Source: Pseudoduganella albidiflava (GTDB lineage Bacteria; Pseudomonadota; Gammaproteobacteria; Burkholderiales; Burkholderiaceae_D). Taken from it: a stretch of DNA of 64,000 nucleotides. Position numbers and translations under genes: made by a program. Shown here piece after piece: positions 1-8,869 of this stretch (the first letter of the stretch is position 1; every line of letters begins with the position of its first letter). The notes under the pieces are model-generated. The model had not been told where the DNA came from. It saw only the letters and a program-made list of their open reading frames with translations, and searched no databases. The stretch spans positions 434,001 through 498,000 of the forward strand of contig NZ_CP036401.1 in the NCBI RefSeq assembly GCF_004322755.1. The letters are read 5' to 3'.

Positions 1-86
1 AGCACCGCGGCAAGCAGGGCCCATGACACCGCCGCCGCGATCCTGTCGTTCAGTTCATCGATTGCCCGGGATATTGCCATCAACAT
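1..86 (-). CDS. TRAP transporter small permease (DctQ-like), N-terminal fragment
   Basis: Only the first 28 codons lie in the window; the gene runs off the left edge. The start ATG (86-84) has a GGAG ribosome site six bases upstream. The peptide begins MLMAISRAIDELNDRIAAAV and continues into SWALLAAV, the short amphipathic lead and first membrane helix seen in small (Q) subunits of TRAP carboxylate transporters. These work with a large permease and a periplasmic binding protein. The assignment rests on this short stretch alone, so another small membrane protein is possible. A second in-frame ATG two codons later is an alternative start. Confidence 0.45.
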   Translation of the reverse strand, partial: MLMAISRAIDELNDRIAAAVSWALLAAV

Positions 87-211
87 CGTTGTCTCCTTTG
101 CTTTTATTAGCGGGCGCTGCTCTGGCGCCCAAGATGCTTAGGTGATGCGGTGACGAGGGCGATCGCTTACATGGCCGTGACTCCCCGCGTGGTCTGCTTG
201 CCGGCCATCGG

Positions 212-1612
212 TCAGTTACCGGCCAGTTGCGCACGCACGCGCGCGATCGCGGCGCGTACCTGGTTCGGCGCGGTGCCGCCCACGTGGTCGCGCGCGGCCA
301 CGGAACCTTCCAGGGTCAGCACCTCGAACACGTCTTCGCCGACCAGCGGGGAAAACGCGCGCAGCTGCTCCAGCGACAGGTCGGCCAGGTCGCAGTTTGC
401 GTCGACGCAGGTGCGCACCGCATGCGCGACGGCTTCGTGCGCATCGCGGAACGGCAAACCTTTCTTGACCAGGTAGTCGGCCAGGTCGGTCGCGGTGGCA
501 TAGCCCTGCAGCGCGGCGGCGCGCATCGCTTCCGGCTTGACGGTGATGCCGCCGGCCATGTCGGCGAAGATGCGCAGCGTGTCGACCACGGTATCGACGG
601 TGTCGAACAGCGGCTCCTTGTCTTCCTGGTTATCCTTGTTGTAGGCCAGCGGCTGGCCCTTCATCAGCGTGAGAAGGCCCATCAGGTGGCCGTACACGCG
701 GCCGGTCTTGCCGCGCGCCAGTTCCGGCACGTCCGGGTTCTTCTTCTGCGGCATGATCGAGGAACCGGTGCAGAAGCGGTCGGCGATGTCGATGAAGCCG
801 ACACGGGGGCTCATCCAGATCACCAGTTCTTCCGACATGCGCGACACGTGCGTCATGATCAGCGAGGCGGCCGCCGTGAATTCGATGGCGAAGTCGCGGT
901 CCGACACGGCGTCCAGCGAGTTGTGGCACACGTCGTCGAAGCCCAGGTTCTGCGCCACGCGCAGGCGGTCGATCGGGAACGTGGTGCCGGCCAGCGCGGC
1001 GGCGCCCAGCGGCAGGCGGTTGACGCGCTTGCGGCAGTCGGCCATGCGCTCGGCATCGCGGCCGAACATCTCGACATAGGCCAGCATGTGGTGGCCGAAG
1101 GTGATCGGCTGGGCCACCTGCATGTGCGTGAAGCCCGGCAGGATCGTGTCCGCGTGCTGTTCGGCCAGGTCCACCAGCGCGCTGCGCAGCTGCGTCAGCA
1201 GGGCGGTGATGTCGTCGATGGCCGAGCGCACGTACAGGCGGATATCGGTGGCTACCTGGTCGTTGCGCGAACGGCCGGTGTGCAGGCGCTTGCCGGCATC
1301 GCCGGCCAGTTCGGTCAGGCGCTTCTCGATGTTCAGGTGCACGTCTTCCAGGTCCAGCAGCCATTCGAACTGGCCGCCTTCGATCTCCGCGGTGATCTGC
1401 GCCATGCCGCCACGGATCGCTTCCAGGTCGGCGGTGGGGATGATGCCCTGCGCGGCCAGCATTTCAGCGTGGGCCAGCGAGCCTTCGATGTCGGCCTTCC
1501 ACATGCGCTTGTCGAAGAATACCGAGGCGGTGTAGCGCTTGACGAGATCGGAGACGGGTTCGGAGAAGCGGGCCGACCAGGCCTCGCCTTTTTTGGAGAG
1601 TTGTTCAGTCAT
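212..1612 (-). CDS. argH: Argininosuccinate lyase
   Basis: Cytosolic enzyme of the last step of arginine synthesis: it splits argininosuccinate into arginine and fumarate. The protein is 466 residues, the usual length. It carries the fumarase/aspartase superfamily signature [12 protein letters not shown] near residue 285 (the mobile loop with the catalytic Ser), the [12 protein letters not shown] motif near residue 112 and the GFTHMQ-AQP motif near residue 160. It starts [19 protein letters not shown], as in beta-proteobacterial ArgH. No strong Shine-Dalgarno site is visible, and a TATAAT box lies only about 30 bases upstream, so the leader is short. It is a single gene on its strand here, without other arg genes. 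Confidence 0.97.
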   Translation of the reverse strand: MTEQLSKKGEAWSARFSEPVSDLVKRYTASVFFDKRMWKADIEGSLAHAEMLAAQGIIPTADLEAIRGGMAQITAEIEGGQFEWLLDLEDVHLNIEKRLTELAGDAGKRLHTGRSRNDQVATDIRLYVRSAIDDITALLTQLRSALVDLAEQHADTILPGFTHMQVAQPITFGHHMLAYVEMFGRDAERMADCRKRVNRLPLGAAALAGTTFPIDRLRVAQNLGFDDVCHNSLDAVSDRDFAIEFTAAASLIMTHVSRMSEELVIWMSPRVGFIDIADRFCTGSSIMPQKKNPDVPELARGKTGRVYGHLMGLLTLMKGQPLAYNKDNQEDKEPLFDTVDTVVDTLRIFADMAGGITVKPEAMRAAALQGYATATDLADYLVKKGLPFRDAHEAVAHAVRTCVDANCDLADLSLEQLRAFSPLVGEDVFEVLTLEGSVAARDHVGGTAPNQVRAAIARVRAQLAGN

Positions 1613-1639
1613 GATTAGGGAGGTCCAGGTAATCCGGCG

Positions 1640-1645
1640 ATTATA
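1640..1645 (-). promoter_or_regulatory. Candidate -10 box of the argH promoter
   Basis: Read on the minus strand this is a perfect TATAAT in the context GGCTATAATCGCC, 28 bases upstream of the argH start. No good -35 hexamer is found at 16-18 bases, so the call rests on the -10 box and its position. Confidence 0.35.
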
Positions 1646-1717
1646 GCCAACGTTGGCGCCCTTCCGTCCTTTTGTCGGCCGGTGCTATTGTTGTGTTTTT
1701 GAGTACAGGAGCCCACG

Positions 1718-2347
1718 ATGAAGAAGTCGATCGCAAAGTTCGTGTTGTCCGCCGCCTCGGCCGGCATGGCCGCAAGCGCGTTTGCGCAGCCGGCCGCGGC
1801 CAGGGCGGCACCCCCGGCCGCCTCGCCCGCCGCGGCCGCTTCCAGCCCTGCTTCCAGCCCTGCTTCCAGCCCTGCTTCCAGCCCTGTTACCGCCATCGTT
1901 GCCGACGTGGCCAGCGTCGATTCCGTGATCGCCGCGCTGTACGACACGATCTCCGGCCCGGCCGGCAAGGCGCGCGACTGGGACCGCCTGCGCGCGCTGT
2001 TCCGCCCCGACGGCAAGATGATCGTGCATGGCCGGAACCGGGAAGGCGTATTCACTACCCGCGTGCTGTCAGTGGACGACTACATCGCCCGAGTCACGCC
2101 GCTGTTCGCCAAGGAGGGCTTCTTCGAATCGGAACTGGCGCGCAAGAGCGAGCAGTTCGGCCAGATCGCCCACGTGTTCTCCACCTACGAATCGCGCCAT
2201 GCGAAAGAGGAGGCCAGGCCGTTCCAGCGCGGGATCAACAGCATCCAGCTGGTCAACGACGGCAAGCGCTGGTGGGTACAGTCGCTCGTGTGGCAGGCCG
2301 AGACGGATGGCAATCCGCTGCCGGAGCGCTACCTGGGAGGCCGTTGA
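1718..2347 (+). CDS. Secreted NTF2/SnoaL-like protein
   Basis: 209-residue protein with an N-terminal signal peptide (MKKSIAKFVLSAASAGMAASAFAQ), a low-complexity Ala/Pro/Ser linker at about residues 25-57, and a C-terminal domain of roughly 145 residues. The pattern in that domain (DSVIAALYDTISG, DWDRLRALFRPDGKMIV, then SFEF-like strands ending in GKRWWVQSLVWQAE) resembles the cone-shaped NTF2-like fold of SnoaL/DUF4440 proteins. No catalytic function can be assigned. An AGGAG site precedes the ATG. The stop codon abuts the start of the acetyltransferase gene (TGA then ATG with no gap), so the two are probably co-translated. Confidence 0.7.
   Translation: MKKSIAKFVLSAASAGMAASAFAQPAAARAAPPAASPAAAASSPASSPASSPASSPVTAIVADVASVDSVIAALYDTISGPAGKARDWDRLRALFRPDGKMIVHGRNREGVFTTRVLSVDDYIARVTPLFAKEGFFESELARKSEQFGQIAHVFSTYESRHAKEEARPFQRGINSIQLVNDGKRWWVQSLVWQAETDGNPLPERYLGGR
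1838..1885 (+). repeat. Four tandem 12-bp units inside the NTF2-like gene
   Basis: Perfect repetition of GCTTCCAGCCCT four times, coding for Ala-Ser-Ser-Pro units in the linker between signal peptide and domain. The unit is a multiple of three, so copy number changes would only lengthen or shorten the linker. Confidence 0.9.
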
Positions 2348-2782
2348 ATGGGGTTCACTGTCGATACGGACAAGGCGCGGCTGGACGTGGCGCGCATTCA
2401 CCGGTACCTCGGCGAGGAGTCGACGTGGGCGCGCGGCATTCCGCGTGAAACGGTCGATCGCTCGATCGCCCATTCGCTCTGTTTCGGCGGCTACGTGGAC
2501 GGCGAACAGGCGGCATTCGCGCGCGTGGTCACCGACCAGGCCACGTTCGCCTACCTGCTGGACGTCTTCGTGCTGCCGGAGTACCAGGGCAGGGGCTACG
2601 CTACGCGGCTGATGGATGCCGTCATGGCACATCCGGGGTTGCAGGGCTTGCGCAAGTTCATGCTCACCACCACCACCGCCGCCCCGCTGTATGCCCGCTA
2701 TGGCTTCACGCCGCCGGCCATGCCGGAAGCGCTGATGGAGCGCGCTTTCGCGGATATCCACCGCCAGCGGCGAGACCGCTGA
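2348..2782 (+). CDS. GNAT-family N-acetyltransferase
   Basis: 144-residue cytosolic protein with the GNAT acetyl-CoA fold. Motif A is visible as DVFVLPEYQGRGYATRLMDA near residues 70-90 (the Q/RxxGxG/A pyrophosphate-binding loop), and motif B as APLYARYGFTPP near residue 118. Length and layout fit the short single-domain YjdJ-like acetyltransferases. The substrate cannot be read from the sequence. The start ATG directly follows the TGA of the secreted NTF2-like gene, with no room for a separate promoter. Confidence 0.85.
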   Translation: MGFTVDTDKARLDVARIHRYLGEESTWARGIPRETVDRSIAHSLCFGGYVDGEQAAFARVVTDQATFAYLLDVFVLPEYQGRGYATRLMDAVMAHPGLQGLRKFMLTTTTAAPLYARYGFTPPAMPEALMERAFADIHRQRRDR

Positions 2783-2817
2783 CAGTCGCTTGTGCACCAC
2801 GCCCGCCCCGAGCACGT

Positions 2818-2846
2818 TTGAGTTTTGCCGCCGACCTGCGTACATT
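2818..2846 (+). promoter_or_regulatory. Candidate sigma-70 promoter of the first TonB receptor
   Basis: TTGAGT (2818-2823) and TACATT (2841-2846) separated by 17 bases, each 4 of 6 to consensus. It lies 56 bases upstream of the chosen ATG of the receptor gene and just after the GNAT stop codon. Confidence 0.35.
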
Positions 2847-2901
2847 AGCGCGCGAATGTCAATTTTGGCAGAAAAACATGATCGATCGGAGCGCGGGAAC
2901 G

Positions 2902-5646
2902 ATGGGCAAGCCTCACCACCAGAAAACACGAAATAAAGTTCGTCATTGCCTGCATGGGCGGCTGGCCGCCGGTGCCGTCATGGCGTTGGCGGTGCAAGCC
3001 GCATGGGCGCAGGAACCGGCCATCGGGAACAGCGTCCCGCGCGTCGAAATCACCGGTTCGGCGATCAAGCAGATCGCATCGGAAACACCGCTGCCGGTGC
3101 AGGTGGTCACGCGCGCGGAAATCGACAAGGCCGGCGTGACCACCGCGGCGGAGCTGATGACGCGCATTTCCGCCAACGTGGGCGGGCTGACGGACGGCGT
3201 GTCGATCAACGTGGGCGGCGTCGACCAGCGCGGCATGAACAGCGCCAACCTGCGCGGCATCGGCACCTCGTCCACGCTGGTCCTGCTCAATGGCCGGCGC
3301 ATGGCCAACTTCGCATCCCCCGGCGACGATACCGGCGTGGACCTGAACAACATCCCGGCCGCGGCGCTGGCCCGTGTCGAAGTGCTGCTCGATGGCGCAT
3401 CGGCGCTGTACGGCACCGATGCGATCGGCGGCGTGATCAACTTCATCACGCGCAAGGATTTCCAGGGCATCGAGCTCGGTGCCTATGGCGGCGGCACCGA
3501 CGAAGGCGGCGCGGCCAAGCGGCAGGTCACGATCAGCGGCGGCATCGGCGACCTGCAGAAGGATGGCTACAACGTGTTCGCCACCTTCGATGCGCAGGAA
3601 ACCGAGGCGCTGCGTTCGTCGCAGCGCGAATTCATCGGCGGGCTGCGCATTCCCGAGCGGCTGGGCCACCTGCTGTCCAGCTACACCAGCCCGGCGAACA
3701 TCCGGCTGTCGCGGGACCAGCGCGATTACCTGAATTCGATCGGCTTCACGCTGGACGGCCGCGAACTGACGAACCAGACCATCAACCTGTCGATCCCGCA
3801 ATGCAATCCGCCGGCCAACCTGTACCTGCCCGATGGCACCGGCGGCATCGATGCCTGCACCTACGACTACATGCGCGACACGGAGCTGTACCCGAAGTCG
3901 GCCAAGCAAAGCTTCCTGTCGCGTGGCGTGCTGGACCTGGGCGGCGGCCACCAGCTGTACGGCGAAGTGATGCTGAGCCGGGCGCGTACGAACTACGTGG
4001 GTTCGTCGACCCGCGTCACCGGCGACATCGACTACAGCCTGGTGCCGGCGCTGGCCGGAACCGGGCTGGAAAACTCGGAAGATGGCGACCGCATGCTGCA
4101 GCTGCGCATGCGCCTGCTGGAGGCGGGCAACCGCACCAGCGAGCTGACGAGCATCGGACAGCGCTACGTGGTGGGCGTGAACGGCACCTTCGGCAAATGG
4201 GATTACGACGTGGCCTACAACCATAGCGTGAACACCGTGAAGGACCGGGACACGCACGGCTATGTGCTGTACAACGAACTGATCGAAGGCATTTCGGCCG
4301 GCCTGATCAATCCGTTCGGGCCATCGAGCGCGGAAGGGCGCGCGTACCTGGAAAGCATCCAGGTCAACGACGTGGTGCGCCATGCCAAGGGCGTGATGGA
4401 TTCGGTGGACTTCAAGGCCACGCGCACGCTGATGGCGCTGCCCGGCGGCGACCTGGCAATGGCGGTGGGCGGCGAATGGCGCCGCGAGAAAACCGACTTC
4501 ACGCCATCCGAACTGCTCCTGACGGACAACATCAACGACGATTTCGCGCCGGAAGGCGGGCGCGCCACGCACGACAGCCGCAAGGTGGCCGCCGTGTTCG
4601 GCGAGCTGCAGGCGCCGTTCGCGAAGGCCTGGCAGGCGCAGCTCTCGGCGCGCTACGACCATTACGAAGCGGTGGGCCGCGCCTTCAGCCCGAAGCTTGG
4701 CCTGTCGTACACGCCGGTGAAATGGGCGATGCTGCGCGCTTCGGCGGGCCGCGGCTTCCGCGCGCCGTCGATGACGGACCTGCACCGCCCCACCGTCTAC
4801 AGCGCCACGGCCACGCTGCCCGATCCCGTGCTGTGCGCCGAACTCGATTACAACTACGCCGATTGCGCGAACAACTGGGATACGCGGCGCTACAGCAATC
4901 CTGACCTGAAGCCGGAACGCAGCCGCCAATACTCGATCGGGGCGGTGCTGGAACCGACCCGCAACATCACCACCAGCATCGATTACTGGAAGATCAGGCG
5001 CACCAACCTGATCAGCGCGATCGGCGACGACATCATCCTGTCCAACCTGGAAAAATACGGCGACCTGGTTCATCGCGACGAAAACAATGAAATCGAGTAC
5101 ATCGACCTGTTCAAGGAAAACCGCGGCGCGCAGGTTGCCAGCGGCGTCGACCTGGTGGTCGACCTGCACGGTGTCGATACGCCGGCCGGGCGCTTCGGCG
5201 GCCGGCTGTCGGGCACCTATGTGATCGATTCGAAGATCCAGACCGCGCCGGGCGACCCGTTCATCAGCAACCTTGGCCGCTTCGTCACCGACGGCGTGGT
5301 GCAGCGCTGGCGCCACACCATCACGTTCGACTGGGAAAAGGGCCCGTTCTCGGCCAGCCTGTCGAATACCTTCTCGTCGTCGTACGAAGACCAGAATTCG
5401 GCGATCAACATCGATGACGGCAGCGTGGTGGAGCCGAACCACGTGACGTCCTACTCGCTGTGGGACATGTCCGCCGCCTGGCAGGCGAGCCGTGCGCTGA
5501 AAGTGCGCGCGGGGGTGCAGAATATGTTCGACCGCAGCCCGCCGTACTCGAACCAGGCGTACCACTTCCTGTCAGGCTACGACCCTACGTACACGGACCC
5601 GCGCGGCCGCCGCTTCTATGCCAGCGTGAATTACGCGTTCAAATAA
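2902..5646 (+). CDS. TonB-dependent outer-membrane receptor
   Basis: About 914 residues. A signal peptide (ending AVQAAWAQ) is followed by an N-terminal plug domain (VPRVEITGSAIKQIASETPL, then LRGIGTSSTLVLLNGRRM and VLLDGASALYGTDAIGGVIN) and a long beta-barrel ending in the aromatic tail FYASVNYAFK expected for barrel insertion. It would import a ligand across the outer membrane using TonB-ExbBD energy. The length and the plug motifs place it with the large receptors for oligomeric or peptide-like ligands. The ATG at 2902 was chosen because GGAG lies 10 bases upstream and the signal peptide then begins correctly; ATG 2878 and TTG 2818 are in frame, but 2818 falls in the likely promoter. The next gene, a secreted cyanophycinase, starts 9 bases downstream, suggesting uptake of its products. 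Confidence 0.93.
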   Translation: MGKPHHQKTRNKVRHCLHGRLAAGAVMALAVQAAWAQEPAIGNSVPRVEITGSAIKQIASETPLPVQVVTRAEIDKAGVTTAAELMTRISANVGGLTDGVSINVGGVDQRGMNSANLRGIGTSSTLVLLNGRRMANFASPGDDTGVDLNNIPAAALARVEVLLDGASALYGTDAIGGVINFITRKDFQGIELGAYGGGTDEGGAAKRQVTISGGIGDLQKDGYNVFATFDAQETEALRSSQREFIGGLRIPERLGHLLSSYTSPANIRLSRDQRDYLNSIGFTLDGRELTNQTINLSIPQCNPPANLYLPDGTGGIDACTYDYMRDTELYPKSAKQSFLSRGVLDLGGGHQLYGEVMLSRARTNYVGSSTRVTGDIDYSLVPALAGTGLENSEDGDRMLQLRMRLLEAGNRTSELTSIGQRYVVGVNGTFGKWDYDVAYNHSVNTVKDRDTHGYVLYNELIEGISAGLINPFGPSSAEGRAYLESIQVNDVVRHAKGVMDSVDFKATRTLMALPGGDLAMAVGGEWRREKTDFTPSELLLTDNINDDFAPEGGRATHDSRKVAAVFGELQAPFAKAWQAQLSARYDHYEAVGRAFSPKLGLSYTPVKWAMLRASAGRGFRAPSMTDLHRPTVYSATATLPDPVLCAELDYNYADCANNWDTRRYSNPDLKPERSRQYSIGAVLEPTRNITTSIDYWKIRRTNLISAIGDDIILSNLEKYGDLVHRDENNEIEYIDLFKENRGAQVASGVDLVVDLHGVDTPAGRFGGRLSGTYVIDSKIQTAPGDPFISNLGRFVTDGVVQRWRHTITFDWEKGPFSASLSNTFSSSYEDQNSAINIDDGSVVEPNHVTSYSLWDMSAAWQASRALKVRAGVQNMFDRSPPYSNQAYHFLSGYDPTYTDPRGRRFYASVNYAFK

Positions 5647-5655
5647 GGAGAGCCG

Positions 5656-6981
5656 ATGTCCAAGCCGGGGTCCAAGCCAGGGTTCAAGCCAAGTTTGAAG
5701 CCAAACCTCGCCGCGAGCCTCGCCACGCGTTTCGCCACGGCTTGCGTCATGCTTGCAGCGCTGGCCAGCCCGGCAGCCACGGCGCAGACCCTGGCACCGG
5801 TGCCCGAGGAACCGGCGGCGTCGCGCGCGCCGCTGCCGGCGGCCAAGGGTTCGCTGGTGATCATCGGTGGCGGCCTGCGTGCCGACAATGCCGATGTGTG
5901 GCAAAAGATCGTCAGCCTGGCGGGCGGCAAGGGCGCCCGTATCGCCGTCTTTCCCTCGGCATCGGGCAACCCGGAACGGGCGGCGGCCACCAGTATCGCC
6001 TACCTGAAGAAATACGGCGCCGAGCCGTTCGCGGTGCCGGTGGCCCAGCGGCTGGCCAACAGCGACTACCGCAAGGCGGCGGACGATGCGGCGCTGGCGG
6101 AAAAGATCCGCAAGGCCGATGGCGTGTATTTCGCCGGCGGCGACCAGGCCCGCATCACGCAGGCGCTGATCCGCGAGAACGGCACGCGCACCCGGGCGCT
6201 CGAGGCGATCTGGGACCTGTACCGCCGCGGCGGCGTGGTGGCCGGCACCAGCGCCGGCGCGGCCATCATGAGCAGCACCATGTTCTACCGGCCCGACGCG
6301 ATCCTGGCGATGCTGCGCGGCGGCGTCAAGGACGGGCAGGAAATCGCCCCGGGCCTGGGCTTCATCGGCGACGACGTGTTCGTCGACCAGCACCTGCTGG
6401 TACGCGGCCGCTTCGCCCGGATGATCCCCGTCATGCTGGCCAAGAACTACAAGCTGGGGCTGGGGGTGGACGAGGACAGCGCGATGGTCATCAATGCCCA
6501 GCGCGAAGTGGAAGTCATCGGCTACACGGGGGCGCTGCTGATGGACCTGTCGCTGGCGGTCACGGACACCAGCCGGCCCGATTTCAACGTCAGCAATGTG
6601 CGCATCAGTTACCTCGACCGGGGCGACAAGTTCAACATCATCACGCAAAGCTTCACGCCATCGCCGGACAAGGCGGGCGGAAGGATGGACCCCGCCCGTA
6701 CCGCGCTGCGCGGCCCCGTGTACAGCAACGATATCCTCGGCAACAAGGCCGTCGTCAACATCATGGAGCGGCTGATCGACAGCGACCAGACCGAGGCGAT
6801 CGGTATCGCCAGCGGCAACCCGCGCTCGACGGCACCGGAAGTGGGCTTCGAGTTCCGCTTCACCAAGACGCCGGAAACGGTCGGCTACATCTCCAATACG
6901 GTCGAGGCCTATTCGGTGCTCAACGTGCGGCTCGACATCCGCCCGATCGATATCCCCAGGCCACTATACAAGTACCGCTGA
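5656..6981 (+). CDS. Secreted cyanophycinase (peptidase S51)
   Basis: 441 residues. Cyanophycinase hydrolyses multi-L-arginyl-poly-L-aspartate into beta-Asp-Arg dipeptides. The S51 features are visible: KGSLVIIGGGLRADNADVW near residue 65, the FAGGDQARI motif, and the nucleophile elbow VVAGTSAGAAIMSS near residue 200 with the catalytic Ser, followed by GLGFIGDDVFVDQHLLVRGRFARM. A signal peptide (ending ASPAATAQ) marks it as exported, as in extracellular CphE-type enzymes, unlike intracellular CphB. The N-terminus is unusually long and basic, with Lys-Pro repeats (SKPGSKPGFKPSLKPN) before the hydrophobic core. AAGGAG stands 8 bases before the ATG. It follows the TonB receptor by 9 bases and is almost certainly in its operon. 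No cyanophycin synthetase is in the window. Confidence 0.9.
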   Translation: MSKPGSKPGFKPSLKPNLAASLATRFATACVMLAALASPAATAQTLAPVPEEPAASRAPLPAAKGSLVIIGGGLRADNADVWQKIVSLAGGKGARIAVFPSASGNPERAAATSIAYLKKYGAEPFAVPVAQRLANSDYRKAADDAALAEKIRKADGVYFAGGDQARITQALIRENGTRTRALEAIWDLYRRGGVVAGTSAGAAIMSSTMFYRPDAILAMLRGGVKDGQEIAPGLGFIGDDVFVDQHLLVRGRFARMIPVMLAKNYKLGLGVDEDSAMVINAQREVEVIGYTGALLMDLSLAVTDTSRPDFNVSNVRISYLDRGDKFNIITQSFTPSPDKAGGRMDPARTALRGPVYSNDILGNKAVVNIMERLIDSDQTEAIGIASGNPRSTAPEVGFEFRFTKTPETVGYISNTVEAYSVLNVRLDIRPIDIPRPLYKYR

Positions 6982-7033
6982 ATCACGCCGGCGATTGTAT
7001 TGCTGAGCATGAAACAATAAATTTAAATTAATT

Positions 7034-7062
7034 GAATCCGCCCGGCGCGCCGGTGCGTATAA
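7034..7062 (+). promoter_or_regulatory. Candidate ECF-type promoter before the DUF4331 operon
   Basis: GAATCC (7034-7039), 16 bases, then CGTATAA (7056-7062), 35 bases upstream of the chosen start codon. This resembles the GC-rich two-block promoters of ECF sigma factors more than a housekeeping promoter. The spacer contains a perfect 12-bp palindrome, CCGGCGCGCCGG (7042-7053). That the ECF factor encoded at 13921-14520 uses it is inference only. Confidence 0.3.
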
Positions 7063-7097
7063 GGCCACGCTGTCTCCACTACACAAAGGGGAATATC

Positions 7098-8606
7098 GTG
7101 GTCAACCTGATTCAACGTTCGTTACCCGTTACACTGCCGTTCGCGCTGGCGCTGCTGTCCTTGCCGGCGCAGGCATCGAGTCACCGCGAAGCACCGTTCA
7201 TCGCCGGCATGCCGCGCGCCGATGCGACGGACTTCTACATGTTCCGCAGTTACGAGCCCGGCCGCGAGAAATTCGTCACGCTGGTGGCCAACTACCTGCC
7301 GCTGCAGGACGCCTATGGCGGGCCGAACTACTTCCAGCTGGATCCCAATGCGCTGTACGAGATCCACGTCGACAACAACGGCGACGCCAGGGAAGACATC
7401 ACGTTCCAGTTCCGCTTCGCCAATACCAGCCGCAACGACGCCTTCGTTGTCGGCGGCAAGAAAGTACCGATTCCGCTGATCATCAATGGCGGCGCCATCA
7501 ACGACGTCAATCCGCCGGGCCTGAACGTGCGCGAAACCTACTCGGTGACCGTGGTGCGTGGCGACCGGCGGACCGGCACGCGGGACCGCGTCGGCAACCC
7601 CAGCGGCGCGAAAGTGTTCGACAAGCCGGTCGACAATATCGGCAACAAGGCGATTCCCGACTATGCCGGCTATGCGGGGCGGCATGTGGTCGACGTGACG
7701 ATTCCGGGCTGCGACACGCCGGCGCGGATGTTCGTGGGCCAGCGCAAGGATCCATTCGCCGTGAACCTGGGCGAAACGTTCGACCTCGTCAACTACAAGT
7801 CGCCGGCCGTGGAATTCGATGCGAACGCCGAGCGCAGCGCGCGCGACGACCTGGCCGACAAGAACGTGACGACGATCGCCATGGAAGTGGCGGCCAGCTG
7901 CCTGGTGGCCGCCGGCGGCGCCGATCCCGTCATCGGCGCCTGGACCACGGCCAGCTTGCCGCAGGCGAGGCTGATCAATCCTGTGCCGAATAACCTGAAC
8001 AGTACTACCAAGGAGGGCGGCGCCTGGACCCAGGTGTCGCGCCTGGGCATGCCGCTGGTGAACGAAGTGGTGATCGGCCTGAAGGACAAGGACCGCTTCA
8101 ACCACAGCCGCCCCAACGGCGACACGCAGTTCCTCGACTACGTGACGAACCCCACCTTGCCGGCACTGGTGGAAACGCTGTTCGCGAGCGCTGGCGTGAA
8201 GGCGCCCACGAACTTCCCGCGCAACGACCTGGTGACCGTGTTCCTGACGGGCGTGCCGGGCCTGAACCAGCCTGTGAAGGTGACGCCGTCCGAGATGCTG
8301 CGGCTGAATACGGCCATCGCGCCGGTACCGAAAGGGGCGCAAAAACGGCTCGGCGTGATCGATGGCGACAATGCCGGCTTCCCGAACGGTCGGCGGCCCG
8401 GTGACGACGTGGTGGACATCGAACTGCGCGTGGCGATGGGCAAGCTGTGCACGCTGAACCTGGGCTGCGCGCCGGCCCAGGCGCCCTCCGGCGCGATCCG
8501 CTTCACCGATGGTGCCTACCTGGATGACGGCGCGTTCGACGCGGCGTTCCCCTACCTGACCACGCCGATCGCCGGTTCGCCGCAATCGGTCGCGTCGCGG
8601 CCATAA
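7098..8606 (+). CDS. DUF4331 domain protein, exported
   Basis: About 502 residues. A signal peptide (VNLIQRSLPVTLPFALALLS, cleaved after AQA) leads into the DUF4331 hallmark SSHREAPFIAGMPRADATDFYMFRSYE; the rest includes VANYLPLQDAYGGPNYFQLDPNA, YEIHVDNNGDA and C-terminal GRRPGDDVVDIELRV. The family is common in Gram-negative envelopes, and its biochemical role is not established. GTG 7098 was chosen because AAAGGGGA lies just upstream; the longer reading frame from 7032 would put a non-signal sequence in front. It heads a run of genes that all look envelope-targeted. Confidence 0.85.
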   Translation: MVNLIQRSLPVTLPFALALLSLPAQASSHREAPFIAGMPRADATDFYMFRSYEPGREKFVTLVANYLPLQDAYGGPNYFQLDPNALYEIHVDNNGDAREDITFQFRFANTSRNDAFVVGGKKVPIPLIINGGAINDVNPPGLNVRETYSVTVVRGDRRTGTRDRVGNPSGAKVFDKPVDNIGNKAIPDYAGYAGRHVVDVTIPGCDTPARMFVGQRKDPFAVNLGETFDLVNYKSPAVEFDANAERSARDDLADKNVTTIAMEVAASCLVAAGGADPVIGAWTTASLPQARLINPVPNNLNSTTKEGGAWTQVSRLGMPLVNEVVIGLKDKDRFNHSRPNGDTQFLDYVTNPTLPALVETLFASAGVKAPTNFPRNDLVTVFLTGVPGLNQPVKVTPSEMLRLNTAIAPVPKGAQKRLGVIDGDNAGFPNGRRPGDDVVDIELRVAMGKLCTLNLGCAPAQAPSGAIRFTDGAYLDDGAFDAAFPYLTTPIAGSPQSVASRP

Positions 8607-8616
8607 GGAGAGCACC

Positions 8617-8856
8617 ATGAGAACGGCTTGTTTCGTGGCGGCCCTGCTGCTTGCCGGTTGCGGTGGCGGCAGTGGTGATTCGCCGGCCGGCGCGGGCCCG
8701 GCCGCTCCTCCTCCCGCCCCCGGCCCCGTGGCCGGGGCCGATGCCTTCGTCACCAGCGTGCAGGGCCTGCTCGGCCGCGATGCCGACGGCGAGCCGGTCG
8801 CGGTCGAGAGCGGGGCAACCCCGGTCGAGGACCGGGAACCGCAGGTGTTGAACTGA
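8617..8856 (+). CDS. Small lipoprotein of unknown function
   Basis: 79 residues with a clear lipobox, LLAGC, at residues 11-15, so the mature protein should begin with a lipidated Cys. A Gly/Ser/Pro/Ala-rich spacer follows, and then a short acidic tail (QGLLGRDADGEPVAVESGATPVED). No known domain is recognised. AAGGAG lies 7 bases before the ATG. It sits 10 bases after the DUF4331 gene and 13 bases before the TPR gene, in the same operon. Confidence 0.75.
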   Translation: MRTACFVAALLLAGCGGGSGDSPAGAGPAAPPPAPGPVAGADAFVTSVQGLLGRDADGEPVAVESGATPVEDREPQVLN

Positions 8857-8869
8857 GCCGGGGCGCGCC

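Noticed and set aside
112..130. Hairpin GGGCGC/GCGCCC as argH terminator
   Set aside because: The 6-bp stem has no T-run on either strand, so it was not called a terminator.
2818..2901. TTG or ATG 2878 start for the first TonB receptor
   Set aside because: TTG 2818 overlaps the likely promoter -35 box. ATG 2878 lacks a good ribosome site and puts a non-typical charged stretch before the signal peptide, though it cannot be excluded.
2845..5565. 906-residue minus-strand frame opposite the TonB receptor
   Set aside because: Antisense shadow; the plus strand has a complete receptor with signal peptide, plug and barrel end.
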